A stretch of DNA of 64,000 bases from Blastocatellia bacterium AA13 (GCA_003222245.1 QHVH01000006.1:62001-126000), one strand, 5' to 3'. Shown: positions 41,141-51,400, numbered from the stretch's first letter. Translations and numbers: made by a program. The notes: a model not told the origin generated them from the letters alone.

Positions 41141-44100
41141 TTATTCCTCGGATACCAGCAGCAGCCGTCCTTCGGCGGCAACTACGGGCTGATCGCTGAA
41201 GGACTTTGTGTCGAGGGGCGTCACAAGCGCCGCGAGATCGTTTGTTAAAGGCCCACTGAAGTTCCATTGTCCCTTCTCGACGACAGGAGTAGGCAGGGCG
41301 ATCTTTCCGCCCTGGACCAGAATCGGACCCACGCGGAACGATGCTTCCATCCGCGCAAGCGCTTTATCCAATTCCGGTTGAGCCAGCGTGATCGACTTGG
41401 CGGGAACAAGCCCAACCGAAGCTTGAACCGATCCCCACGGATCAATCAGCAATGTGAGCGGCTCGACGGCGTCGAACTTGATGAACAACGGGGTCTGCTC
41501 GGGATCGGCGATATAACCGGATGCAGCGAGGCCGCGCGGCAACTCGGCCGGTATAACGCGGTCGAATGCGGTTCCCTTGAAATAGCCGATGAGTCCATCT
41601 TCTACATTATGGCGACAACCGAGATTGACTCGTAAGCGCAGACTGTCGAGCGCGGGGTCGCCGGTTCCGGATGGACGAGCCGCGGGAGGCTTGTCCTTGG
41701 GATCGGTCCAGGCTTTGCCGAACAGCTCGAGTCCCAGCGCCGCATTGACCAACGCGAGCGGCCGTCCGAAGAGCCCCGCCTCCCGGCGCGCGGAAGAGGG
41801 ACGAATGCGCTCGAGAGCGCGATCGATGAGGCTCAACAACTCCAACAACCTTGGCTTCGATGGCGAAGCTTCTTGAATCAATGACTGAGCAAATGCTCTG
41901 AGGTTTGAATTGCTGATCTCTTTGATCGCGCCGCCGCGGGTCTGCCGTTGAACGCGGAATCGGCCGTTCTCTTCCGTTATCGCGATCTCGCCGGCCAGCC
42001 GCCCGTCTCGATTGCACAACACCAGCACTTGATCCAGCGGGTTAAAGAAAATCCAGCCGCAGATAGGACTGAGCGCGGGGTCGCACTCGCCTTCAAATCC
42101 CAATTCATCCGCGGTGGTGAAGCGGAAATTTAATCTCGCCGGTTGAACTACACGCGGCGGCATCGCCAATACAAACCGGTCTTGGTGCCAGCGCGAGCGC
42201 GGATTGAACACCTGCCCAGCCGCTCCTCCGGCGGATGTTCCTCGAAGCAAATCGGCCCATTGACCAAAATCGTCCACGAGCCATAGTTCATCGATTTTCA
42301 ATGCGCCTGCTCGAAGCAAGTTGAATGGCAGGCTCGAATCATCCGCGGCCGGAGGCGCCAGTAGTTCCGCGGCGAGCTTCTCAACCTGATGTGGATCGAG
42401 TAAAGGTCTCATCTTATTGTCGCCGAACTCCGGCGCCCCGGAGTTGACCCACGGTCGGGCCGAATCGGGCATTACTCGGGGGAGTGTAACGTCGCGGCCG
42501 AGGAGCGCCTGATGAAGTCCGGACAGCGACTGTCCCATCATCCCGGCTCGTTCAAGCTCGGCCAGCGTCTTGTCCCACACGGATTCATAACGCAACAGAA
42601 TCTCTCGCACGGCGGGCGGAAACGCAGGCTTCTCTTCTACACCTTCTTCATGCTTTTCCTTCAGCAGGTCTCGCAGCATCTCGATAGGCTTTTTGAAGAT
42701 TCGTCCGTCGATCGGGCTCAAAAGGCTGCGGCCCCGCACGGTGAAACCTTTCGCCGGCGGAGGCTGATCGGCGGTCAGCTCAAAGTCATGCTCGCCCATT
42801 CGCCAGACCGGAGTGAAATCTCTGTCCGAATGCGGCGTCGGGCTCCACGTAATCTGCCAATCGAGGAAGAGGGGCGACCAGGGCTGCCGCTCCCAGAAAT
42901 CCACCAATAGGTGCGGCGCGACCGTCGATCTGTCTCTGTTTGTGAATTTCACTTGATCGCGCGGCTGCACTCTATCGTTGGGCGCAAGGTCTTCATTGAT
43001 TCGGTTCGTCCATGCGCGCCATTCATCGGCGGAAGAGAATTGCCCTTCAGCTTTGAGCGTGCGCTCGACGAGGTCGCCGACGGCCTGCTCGATGATCGAG
43101 CCTTCCGTAATCAGACGGCTAAGCGTGGAGTCGTGCTGAGTGAAATGAGTCTTCACCGCGCGATTGATCTCATCCAGACCAATCGGGCTTCGGAACTGAT
43201 TTGATTTCTTGTCAACGGTGACTTCGGCGGCGGTGACGATCTGTTCGGAAAGCCGGCAGAGGAGCGGCCGCGGGAACACGTGTTTGGTTGGCAAGCCGCA
43301 GTTTTTTACGACTATCACGGGATCATTCGGCGTCCAGAAGCGAGGCGCGGCGTCGAAGCGAAGCTCCAGCTCCGGAGAGAGCTTGCTCTCGAGATCCGTC
43401 ACTAGAGTTTGCACTCGACCTAGCTGCGTTTCGCGATCGTCGAGCAAGGTTTGGACTCGCCCCGCGAGTTTTCGACAGGCGTCTTCGTCATTGGTCAAAT
43501 CGGCAAACATATCGTTGAGCCGCGATTGCTCGCAGAGCTTCCACCAGCGTGCATACAAATCCTGCTGCAACGCGGCAATCTCGCGGCCGAACGCGTCGGC
43601 AGCGGATTGCGCCTCGTTGAGTTGCTTCAACAAAGCCAATTGGCCGGATGTTGCCCTGGCTGATGTTTCTGAAATCGTCTTATCGGCATCCGCGGGGAAG
43701 GCGCTTTCATGACGCGGGCGAGGGCGGATCGTCCAAATCTTGCCCGCCTCCTGAACAGAGAACCAATTCTGATGAACTGCCTGATCCCGGGGGGCGGCGT
43801 TCCAGCCGCTCACTATCGATTCAGGTTGGCGATAGATTACGGCTTCCAGAGCCTTCCACAAGTTCGGCGCGTCGTCCTTGCTGTACTCGCTGGACACCAG
43901 CGAGACCAGCGCGTCTTCGGCGCTGTTGCCGACGCCTACCTTAAACGAAGGCGGCGCGTCTCCGAGCACGCCTCCGACAGAAGGCGATCCGGGATAACCG
44001 AGCATCGGCCCCTTGTGAGTATCGGAGTTCCAGTAGTTGATATGAGCGACGACTCCGTGAAACAGACACTCGCGCTTAAGCAGATCGGAAGGAGGCGATG

Positions 44101-44932
44101 AAGAATCGAGCTTCCAACCGAGCGCTTCCATGACTGACTTGCCTTCGAGCTGGGGCGGGATCATTACAAACGGCTCATTCCGGGAATCGTGATACCAACC
44201 GAGCAGTAAATAAGTGAGCGCGGTCTTCTTCGGAACTTGTCCGTCACTGTCCGGTTCGCGAATATCGTCGAGCGTGTCGTGCCAGGAGAATATGTTCCGG
44301 TTCTCCGCCAAAAATCCGGTGAACGTCGGCGAAGCCGTCCACTGATTCCCAATCGCGGTGATGGTTGTGTGTTCACCTTTGAAGTCTTCGGCGTTGAATT
44401 GATCGAGCGGGGCCGCCTTTCCAACGCGCCTGGCTTCGAACGAATTGCCGCTCGGAAGAAGCAAGTTCGTGGGGCCGTCCGAGCTAACCGCCAATCCGCC
44501 GTCGAGAAACCATGCTCTGGCTTGCGGGCCCGCGCCGCCTCGCAGAAAGCGCACGATGAGCCATTGATCGGGCAAGGCCGGAAAATCCAGTGTGTTCGGC
44601 TTATGTGCGTGCCTCAAACCCGAGGGCAGTACCCAGTGGAGATAGACTCCTCGGTCTTTCTTTTGCGGCAGCGCTCGAGAGTCGGAAGGCAGGATGAGTT
44701 GATCCGCTGACTCGGCGCCGTCCGTTCGCCCGGCTCCGTAGAACGGCTTAGGCGCGCCGGGTTTCAGAGCGCCTGCAACCGGATTGTAATCATGCGCGAG
44801 AGGAGACCACTTGCCGTCGTTGGCCATGTTGCGATTGGCGCCGATCTTTATTGTGGCCTTTTTATCTATTACAAGATCGTCGATGACAAGCGCTTGTAGC
44901 TTGATAGGTACAAGCAGGTGCTCTTTGCCCAT
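41141..44932 (-). CDS. Giant protein of unknown function (1263 residues)
   Basis: Well translated: GAAGGAGAG lies just before the ATG. No signal peptide, membrane helix or enzymatic motif. The N-terminal third has GVYLHWVLPSGLRHA and FPALPDQWLIVRFLRGG, which I associate from memory with large uncharacterised bacterial proteins. Residues ~424-517 are predicted coiled coil (LALLKQLNEAQSAADAFGREIAALQQDL..., KLAGRVQTLLDDRETQLGRVQTLV). The rest is mixed alpha/beta, rich in Trp, Asp and Pro. The mRNA leader contains a 14-nt tandem repeat. It is coupled by position to the 1364-residue gene downstream. Confidence 0.72.
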   Translation of the reverse strand: MGKEHLLVPIKLQALVIDDLVIDKKATIKIGANRNMANDGKWSPLAHDYNPVAGALKPGAPKPFYGAGRTDGAESADQLILPSDSRALPQKKDRGVYLHWVLPSGLRHAHKPNTLDFPALPDQWLIVRFLRGGAGPQARAWFLDGGLAVSSDGPTNLLLPSGNSFEARRVGKAAPLDQFNAEDFKGEHTTITAIGNQWTASPTFTGFLAENRNIFSWHDTLDDIREPDSDGQVPKKTALTYLLLGWYHDSRNEPFVMIPPQLEGKSVMEALGWKLDSSSPPSDLLKRECLFHGVVAHINYWNSDTHKGPMLGYPGSPSVGGVLGDAPPSFKVGVGNSAEDALVSLVSSEYSKDDAPNLWKALEAVIYRQPESIVSGWNAAPRDQAVHQNWFSVQEAGKIWTIRPRPRHESAFPADADKTISETSARATSGQLALLKQLNEAQSAADAFGREIAALQQDLYARWWKLCEQSRLNDMFADLTNDEDACRKLAGRVQTLLDDRETQLGRVQTLVTDLESKLSPELELRFDAAPRFWTPNDPVIVVKNCGLPTKHVFPRPLLCRLSEQIVTAAEVTVDKKSNQFRSPIGLDEINRAVKTHFTQHDSTLSRLITEGSIIEQAVGDLVERTLKAEGQFSSADEWRAWTNRINEDLAPNDRVQPRDQVKFTNRDRSTVAPHLLVDFWERQPWSPLFLDWQITWSPTPHSDRDFTPVWRMGEHDFELTADQPPPAKGFTVRGRSLLSPIDGRIFKKPIEMLRDLLKEKHEEGVEEKPAFPPAVREILLRYESVWDKTLAELERAGMMGQSLSGLHQALLGRDVTLPRVMPDSARPWVNSGAPEFGDNKMRPLLDPHQVEKLAAELLAPPAADDSSLPFNLLRAGALKIDELWLVDDFGQWADLLRGTSAGGAAGQVFNPRSRWHQDRFVLAMPPRVVQPARLNFRFTTADELGFEGECDPALSPICGWIFFNPLDQVLVLCNRDGRLAGEIAITEENGRFRVQRQTRGGAIKEISNSNLRAFAQSLIQEASPSKPRLLELLSLIDRALERIRPSSARREAGLFGRPLALVNAALGLELFGKAWTDPKDKPPAARPSGTGDPALDSLRLRVNLGCRHNVEDGLIGYFKGTAFDRVIPAELPRGLAASGYIADPEQTPLFIKFDAVEPLTLLIDPWGSVQASVGLVPAKSITLAQPELDKALARMEASFRVGPILVQGGKIALPTPVVEKGQWNFSGPLTNDLAALVTPLDTKSFSDQPVVAAEGRLLLVSEE

Positions 44933-44951
44933 AAGACTCTCTCCTTCAAAT

Positions 44952-45030
44952 CAGTCAGCAGTCAGCGATCGGCGATCAGCAGTCAGCGATCAGCAGTCAG
45001 CGATCAGCAGTCAGCGATCAGCAGTCAGCG
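44952..45030. repeat. 14-nt tandem repeat in the leader of the 1263-residue gene
   Basis: The unit AGCGATCAGCAGTC occurs about five times in a row with small variations. It begins 20 nt upstream of the ATG of the minus-strand gene, next to the ribosome site. It is contiguous with the 109-bp duplication at 45031. Confidence 0.85.
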
Positions 45031-45248
45031 TCTTTACCCCGAAGGGGTTCCGTCTATCAGCCCAGCGGTTGCCGTACTCGGCTACCCTGGGATAACGGAG
45101 CCCCCCGCCGCGCAACCCCAACGGGGTTGCGGCTCAGCGTCTTTACCCCGAAGGGGTTCTGTCTATCAGCCCAGCGGTTGCCGTACTCGGCTACCCTGGG
45201 ATAACGGAGCCCCCCGCCGCGCAACCCCAACGGGGTTGCGGCTCAGTC
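45031..45248. repeat. Near-perfect tandem duplication, unit 109 bp
   Basis: Copy one starts at 45031 and copy two at 45140, both beginning TCTTTACCCCGAAGGGGTT. The copies appear to differ at only one or two bases. Each contains three palindromes: ACCCC-GAA-GGGGT, a CCCAG/CTGGG-type element around TTGCCGTACTCGGCTA, and CAACCCC-AAC-GGGGTTG. The second copy ends inside the stop codon region of the RAYT gene. Confidence 0.85.
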
Positions 45249-45698
45249 CCACACATAGCGTTCATCCCATCCGATGTTGTGCTTGCGCAGCAGAGCGCGA
45301 ATCTCATCTTGAAAGCTCAATTTGCGATGATGCGCTTCCTGGTTGGTGATGTATTCCTTCACCCGCTCCAGATTTGAGGGGCTCACCGAGAAGTCTGCGT
45401 AGCCACCCTGCCATTGGAAGTCGGCATAGGTTTGGCTCTGTTCCGTCAACCATAGGTGCGCCACGCGTTTCAACTCCTTGATCCACTCTGCCTGCGTAAT
45501 CTTGCGGCCAAATCGAGCGAGCACGTGAACGTGGTCTTCCATTCCGCCGACGGTGATCGGCGGACAATCAAGTGTCTTCGAGATTCCGCCGAGATACGCG
45601 TGCAACGCTTCGCGTGTCTCACGGTCTCGCAGAAAAGGGCGGCGCTCTTTCGTTGAGAATACGAGATGAATGTAAACCGCTGATAGAGATTGAGGCAT
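45243..45698 (-). CDS. REP-associated tyrosine transposase (RAYT, IS200/Y1-like)
   Basis: 151 residues from an ATG seven bases after GGAG. It is a Y1_Tnp-family HUH enzyme: LSAVYIHLVFSTKERRPFL at the start, the metal-binding HUH motif in GGMEDHVHVLARFG (about residue 60) and a candidate nucleophilic tyrosine in WQGGYADFSVS. These enzymes nick and join single-stranded DNA. A gene of this type flanked on both sides by inverted GC-rich palindromes is the arrangement of RAYT/REP systems. The frame upstream of 45698 consists of REP sequence and is not coding. It lies inside the giant-gene cluster. Confidence 0.9.
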   Translation of the reverse strand: MPQSLSAVYIHLVFSTKERRPFLRDRETREALHAYLGGISKTLDCPPITVGGMEDHVHVLARFGRKITQAEWIKELKRVAHLWLTEQSQTYADFQWQGGYADFSVSPSNLERVKEYITNQEAHHRKLSFQDEIRALLRKHNIGWDERYVWD

Positions 45699-45742
45699 AA
45701 GTTGCTCCGTCAGTCTTTCAGCATAGCCGAGGGTGAAGGTCA

Positions 45743-45935
45743 CAACCCTTTCAGGGTTGCAACGCAATTCGCTAAGCGACCCAAGGTAGCTGAGTACAGC
45801 AACCTTGGGCTATGAGACACAACCCCGTTCGGGGTTGCCCTCCTGGCTGCGCTCACCGGTTATTGGACACAACCATTCCGGGTTGTCCCCCCGACCTGCG
45901 AGTCCGGCGGTGGGGTCACAGCCCGTTCGGGGTTG
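45743..45935. repeat. Four REP-like palindromes upstream of the RAYT gene
   Basis: Inverted repeats of the type CAACCCC-GTTC-GGGGTTG at 45743-45759, 45820-45837, 45870-45885 and 45919-45935, the first and third being slightly degenerate. Most are preceded by CA (CACAACC). A further stem, CCAAGGT/ACCTTGG, lies at 45781-45808. The same palindrome also ends each copy of the 109-bp duplication on the other side of the transposase gene. Confidence 0.85.
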
Positions 45936-45957
45936 CGTTCCTGTTTGCGGTTCCGTT

Positions 45958-47946
45958 TCAACTCCACCTGATGACCTGTTCTTCCGGCTGGCGAATCATT
46001 TGAACTGCAAATTCGGAGGGCCTGACGCCGCCCTCTGGATTCAGCCGGAGTCCGAGCCCCGCGATGTCCACGACTCCTTCGCGAGAAGCCGCGCGCATCA
46101 ATTCTCTTTTCACATTAATCGCAGCTCCCGAAGCGGGATTAACCGAGCCGTCCGTGTTCACGCCGAATGTGACGCTCTCTCGAGGCTCTCGGAAGATCAC
46201 CTCTTCGATAGGGCCGCTTGCCAAACAGAACAACACGCCGTCCGAAATCTGATCCAGGCGAAGGATTTCAGGGGCCTTTCCGCCCAGCGCGCCGCTCGTC
46301 TTTGCGGTGACCTCTACTCCGGGCCAGTCGGAGACAATGCTCGAACGCAACAGGAACCCGGTCTTCGAAGCCTTCATATATTCTTCGGAGACATTCCAAT
46401 CCACGCGCTTACCCGTGAGCCGCAGCCGGTGCTCATAGACAATCCTGGAGAGGGTCGCCTGCAAATCTTTCCGCGATACGATTGCCTGATCGGCAAGCGT
46501 CCGAACGGCTATGCTGAACGCACCATCAACCAGCGCATCGACCCAGTTGTTATCGACGTGAAAAAATCGGAGCGATTCGCGAGGCAGCAGCGATGAGTGC
46601 GGAACCAGATAGTGAAACGGAATCGGGTAGAACATCACGAGATCGGCGAGCCATCGCAATAGCTCGTCGGTAATCGCGACCTGCTCGGGTTGCGGCTCTC
46701 CGGATTTAAGATCGTCGAACGCGCCGGCGTGCAGGTCGAGAAAAGCCCGAATCTGCCGCACGAACTCGAGTGCGTTTTGACGACGTTCGACAAAAAGGCG
46801 GAGCGCCTTCGAAAACGCGGGAGACGAAAGCGCCGACAGCCGCCCTAGCTGCCACGCCGCCGAATAAGAAATGTCCATCAGGCCGGTCTGCTCGTCGAAG
46901 ATCAACGCGGCGTCAGCGTTGTTAAAAGCATCCTGTGTTACCCGCGGCCTCGGGAGCGGCGACAACGGCCCTCGATACCAGGCGAAGGCGGCCGTGCTGT
47001 CCATCGGCCTGTAGTCAATCGGCACATAGCCTCGCGCAAGCGCCTGAGCAACGCGAGAGTCGGGGCTCGGAGCCGCGCCGGCTCCGCCGAAAATTCCCGC
47101 GTTCTTGCGCAACTGCACCATCATTCCGCCGAACGTCGCGTGCCCGTCCGAATCGTTCACAAAACTCCAGCTCGCGAGAGTGACGAGCCGCAATCGAGAT
47201 GCAGGGAAGGACTGGTTGCTCGGCGCGTCGATCAGATTCTCCCACCCTTCAAGCGAGATGACGTAAGCTGTGTTCGCGCCCGCGGCTGGAAAGCGGTTCG
47301 CGACCAGCACCGCGAATTCGCCGTCAGCCGCCATTTCGGACGGGGTCTTATTGGCCGTGTCTACTCGACGTATATGGGCCAGAAGCGGCAAGTCCTCACG
47401 CCTGGGGCACAGGCCGCGAAATAGATCGATGTTCAGATCGAGCACTCGCATCGTCGTCTTCGCATCGTCGTTTTCCCGCGTGAAGTTCGGCACGAGGATA
47501 GAGGCGCCACTTTCCGTGCGTATCGAATAGTCGCCGCGAGTCTCGGTAACGCCGAGATCGGCTACAATAGCCGGTTTCATGTCGACTCTTCCTTCGACCC
47601 TGTCCCGCTCGGATATGACGAGCAGCGCGAGCCACGGTTGGCGACCCGAGCTTTCCCAGACGCTCCGCTCCCAAGGCAGAGTGCGCGTGCGAAGCACTAT
47701 GTGAGGGAGGGTGTTCTTGTAGTCGCCGGCTCCGCCTTCGGGAGGAAAATAGGATTGAAGTTCCGCGTTCTCGACGGCATAGCGAGGCGCAAGAACGTCA
47801 AAGCCCTGATCGCGATAATAGTACCGCTCCTGTTCGCCTTCGACGGCTACCGTTTGTTGAAGGACGAACCGATATTGCCCAGCCGCCAAGGGGGTCTGGT
47901 AGTTGTCGTAGAAAGTAATCAGATTCGACTGCTGCTCACCGCTCAT
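45958..47946 (-). CDS. Large protein of unknown function (662 residues) in the giant-gene cluster
   Basis: Start ATG at 47946 with GGAGAG upstream; no signal peptide. N-terminus LITFYDNYQTPLAAGQYRFVLQQTVAVEGE looks like a beta-sandwich edge. Characteristic stretches are LPHIVLRTRTLPWERSVWE, RFFHVDNNWVDALVDGAFSIAV (about residue 478) and KTGFLLRSSIVSDWPGVEVTA (about 545), the last two resembling large uncharacterised proteins in other bacteria. No nucleotide-binding, protease or nuclease motif is visible. The six-unit repeat array lies between this gene and the 1591-residue gene upstream. Confidence 0.72.
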   Translation of the reverse strand: MSGEQQSNLITFYDNYQTPLAAGQYRFVLQQTVAVEGEQERYYYRDQGFDVLAPRYAVENAELQSYFPPEGGAGDYKNTLPHIVLRTRTLPWERSVWESSGRQPWLALLVISERDRVEGRVDMKPAIVADLGVTETRGDYSIRTESGASILVPNFTRENDDAKTTMRVLDLNIDLFRGLCPRREDLPLLAHIRRVDTANKTPSEMAADGEFAVLVANRFPAAGANTAYVISLEGWENLIDAPSNQSFPASRLRLVTLASWSFVNDSDGHATFGGMMVQLRKNAGIFGGAGAAPSPDSRVAQALARGYVPIDYRPMDSTAAFAWYRGPLSPLPRPRVTQDAFNNADAALIFDEQTGLMDISYSAAWQLGRLSALSSPAFSKALRLFVERRQNALEFVRQIRAFLDLHAGAFDDLKSGEPQPEQVAITDELLRWLADLVMFYPIPFHYLVPHSSLLPRESLRFFHVDNNWVDALVDGAFSIAVRTLADQAIVSRKDLQATLSRIVYEHRLRLTGKRVDWNVSEEYMKASKTGFLLRSSIVSDWPGVEVTAKTSGALGGKAPEILRLDQISDGVLFCLASGPIEEVIFREPRESVTFGVNTDGSVNPASGAAINVKRELMRAASREGVVDIAGLGLRLNPEGGVRPSEFAVQMIRQPEEQVIRWS

Positions 47947-48026
47947 TGTTTATTCTCTCCGCGCATAAACAGGTTCTCGTTTCGAAGAATCAATGTAGGG
48001 GCGGGCGTCTGTGCCAGGGAAACGCG

Positions 48027-48470
48027 CGACCCAGTGTTGAAACGCTGGGCTAAAATCATGCGACCGCTCTGCGGTCGTCCCCCACAAGACCCGTGCGATC
48101 CCCGACCCAGCGTTGAAACGCTGGGCTAAAATCATGCGACCGCTCCGCGGTCGCCCCCCCCGCAAGACCCGGGCGACGCGCGACCCAGTGTTGAAACGCT
48201 GGGCTAAAATCATGCGACCGCTCTGCGGTCGTCCCCCACAAGACCCGTGCGATCCCCGACCCAGCGTTTCAACGCTGGGCTAAAATCATGCGACCGCTCC
48301 GCGGTCGCCCCCCCGCAAGACCCGCGCAACGCGCGACCCAGCGTTGAAACGCCGGGCTAGAATCATTCGACCGCTCTGCGGTCGCCCCCCCACAAGACCC
48401 TGGCGACCCCCGACCCAGCGTTGAAACGCTGGGCTAAAATCATTCGACCGCTCTGCGGTCGCCCCCCTCC
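48027..48470. repeat. Array of six ~77-bp units with two palindromes each
   Basis: Units begin at 48027, 48103, 48181, 48257, 48334 and 48411, each with CGACCCAG. Every unit holds CCCAGCGTT-GA-AACGCTGGG, then CTAAAATCAT, then GACCGC-TCT-GCGGTC and a C-rich tail with CAAGACCC. Spacing is 76-78 bp. The variations (CAGTGTT/CAGCGTT, ATCATG/ATCATT) show the units diverged after duplication; units 1 and 3 are nearly alike, as are 2 and 4, which suggests a duplicated pair. There are no unique spacers, so it is not a CRISPR array. Confidence 0.88.
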
Positions 48471-48475
48471 CCGCC

Positions 48476-51400
48476 CTACCCCCTCATCGGCTTTGCATGG
48501 AGATCGCGGAAGCGGGCCGGTGTTTCAGGAGGCTTCCACGTCAGTCCGAAGCCCGCTTCGGCCAGTGCATCCGCAATCGTTTTTTGATCCGCTTGTTTTG
48601 CGGCCACTTCGTCTTGCACGCTCCGAGAGTTTCGAATTCCTTGAGGAATCTCCTGCGATGCGTTGGACTTTGCTACGCGGTATTCATCGAGACGGCTCCA
48701 GCGCATCGATGTAGGACTCGCAGCCCCGCCGCGTTTGCCCGCGGGCGGCTTGAGACTCTTGATTCCAGTGATGCAATCGCGAATCAGCTTCGCGGTCGGC
48801 TCCGACGGTCCCTCGGGATCTGGCTTCGCCGGATCCCACAGCGCCGCGGGCAGCGAGGTGGTCTCTGCCTCAACGATCCAGCCGGTCAGATCTACCGCGC
48901 TCGTCCGTAGACCCTGATCTCGAACTATGGTGACGTTGAGCGAGGAGTCGAACTTCTTACCCATCGGGTGAACTCCAAGCCGGCTTCCGTATTTCTTCAC
49001 GTGCATCTTTTTGGCATCGTCAAACAAGACGGGCTTCTCTACTTCCATAGCCGTTCCCGTCGCGCGTCTCGCTGGAATTCCTTCAGGCGGACTGTTGGTC
49101 TTCACCGTACCTACATTGAGCGCGGTCACCGGAACCGCCGTTGAGCCGGCCAGAATCAGTTCATCCGCTCGAACCCGCCATACGTCGTTTTCACGCGGAG
49201 CCTCAGAGGGGCTGTTGGAGTTATAGCGTCCCGAAACGAGATTCGGGCGCGTCACATAGGAGACGTCGGCGGGTTTCTCTTTCTCGCCTACATCGAAAAA
49301 GGTCCTGAAGAACTGGGCCCAGGAGCCGATCGGTTTTGGCTTTGCCTCGTCTCTTGTAGCGCCGAATGTGAAGTCATGCGAGAAGAGCACCACATCCACG
49401 TGAGCTATTCCGCCGACCGGCGGTCCCCATATTTGAACCGTCGCCCCTATAGTCAGCTTGATAGCAGTCACGGCGAATGATTCTTCGACGCGAAGGGTGA
49501 TCCCGATGTCGATCTCGTAATGTACGGGGTTCCACGCGAGGATCACGTCCAGATATGCCGTGAACCATGCGGAGAGACGGCCCGAGTGGAAACTCGCTTC
49601 AAGCCTCGCGCCGAACATGATGCATGAGGCCGTCACTGCAAGATAGAGCTCGCCTTTGATGGTCAGTGGTGAATCGGCTATAGGCCAGTTGAAACCGATT
49701 CGGGGAACCATCGGGTAGTGAGAGGGGCGGCGGAAGCGGGGATGGTATCCGCCGAACGTGACGACGAAATCATCTTTATGCGGTCCGCCGAACCAGACAT
49801 ATATCGCGAAGCCGCCGGTGAGCTTGCAGTCCTTGTTGATGATCCAGGAATTGCTCGTGAGCAGCGCCTGAAGCTTGAAGGTTCCCTCGCTGGGCTTGAG
49901 CGACATCAAGACCTGCATCTCGATGTAGCAGAGCGCGGCGGCCTCCGCTTCGCGAGGATATTTGAAGCGCGCCAGCCCGATCAGCGCGATCTCGAGCTCG
50001 TTTCCGAACTGCACGATGATCAGTCCGAAGCAATCAATTGCCGAAGCGATAGTGAAGCGCACGCCTCCACAGAGGAAGTACTGCCCCTTTTCAGTGGGGA
50101 GCGCCTTCTTCATCTTTTGCAGCATTGCGCCCGGCGCCTCGATCGGCTTGCCCATCTGAAGACTCAAGTCAGTCTCGTCCGGCCGGTAGCCACCCTTGCC
50201 CATCACGACTTTGACGAGCGGGAAGTCGGCGACCTCATCGATGGCCGGTGTCAGAACGCGGCGATTCCAACCGAAGCCGATCGCAAGGGCGGTGAACTCG
50301 ATGGCTCCGACCCTGATTCCGCCCCCGCCCGAAGCGCTCATCATTCCGTAGATGAACAGCGTCTTGTCCGGGCTCAAGACGGTCACTTTCCCATCTTCTA
50401 AGAGGATGTCATACCACCGCCCGTCGGCCGAGCGCATTTCCCACTCTTTCCCGGAGAGGCCTTGAGAGGCCGCGGAGCCGAATGCTGAAATGATCCCGTG
50501 CTCCTTGAGCTTCTTGTCCAGATCCGGATGCACCTTGCCTTTATGCAGGGCCTGCACGACCTCATCGCTGAAGGACTCGCTGAACACGCACAGAGGGCCA
50601 TAGAAGCCCATCGCGCTGAAAGACACCTTGGGAAATTCGATAGTGAGTGCGCCGCCATATTCGTAGCCGCTCTTCAGGAAACTGCCCGAGATCACTACCG
50701 GTCCGGCTTTGAGCGAGATGTCGAGGCCTTCGAGCTCAAATCCGATGTCCTTCGGATGAGTAAAAGGAATCGTGAGCTTTGCTCCGATGAAACCCAACTC
50801 GAACGCGGGCAGCCGCAATCCTCCGGTCAACGCGACGCTCAGCGACGCCTTCTCGCTAAGCCCCTTGGCCAGGTCGAGATTTTCAACGCCTTTGAGGCCG
50901 ATGCCGATCTGCTTTATGTAGATGACGTACAAGCTTCGGTCGATAGGTATCCATACGATGCCGCCGCGCTTGCCCTTTTTGTCGTAGAGCTGGATGTCGA
51001 GAGTGCCGGGGCTGTCGGGAGCAACCGGAGTGAGATAGCCGACCGATATAGAAAATGTATCTACCTTCTTAGCGCCAAGCCGTGTCTTCGGGCCTCTCTT
51101 CTTTTCGGGCTTCTCTTCTTCTTCGAAGAGCTTTTGAATACCCGCGAAGATGTCGTCGGAGGAATCGTCATCCTTTGCTTCGCTTTTTTCTTTCGGGCCA
51201 AAAGAAAGGCGCATGTCTTTGAGCTTGACGCCGATGCCGAACGCGACCCCGTCCTCGGACATCAGCAGCGACATGCGCGCTTCGATCGCGCCAAGGCCAA
51301 AATAGGAAAGCGGGCCCTTCCCGAATTGAAGGAACGTCAGGCCCTCTTTTGTAGCTCCTTTGATATCGACGCCAAGACTCAATAGATCAAGCCGCGGCGC

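Noticed and set aside
45001-45248. Small protein from the tandem repeat
   Set aside because: The frames only translate the repeat units and lack ribosome sites.
48027-48470. CRISPR array
   Set aside because: The whole ~77-bp unit repeats without unique spacers, each unit has internal palindromes, and there are no cas genes.
50498-51385. Plus-strand 295-codon frame inside the DUF6603 gene
   Set aside because: Shadow of the minus-strand gene; no ribosome site.
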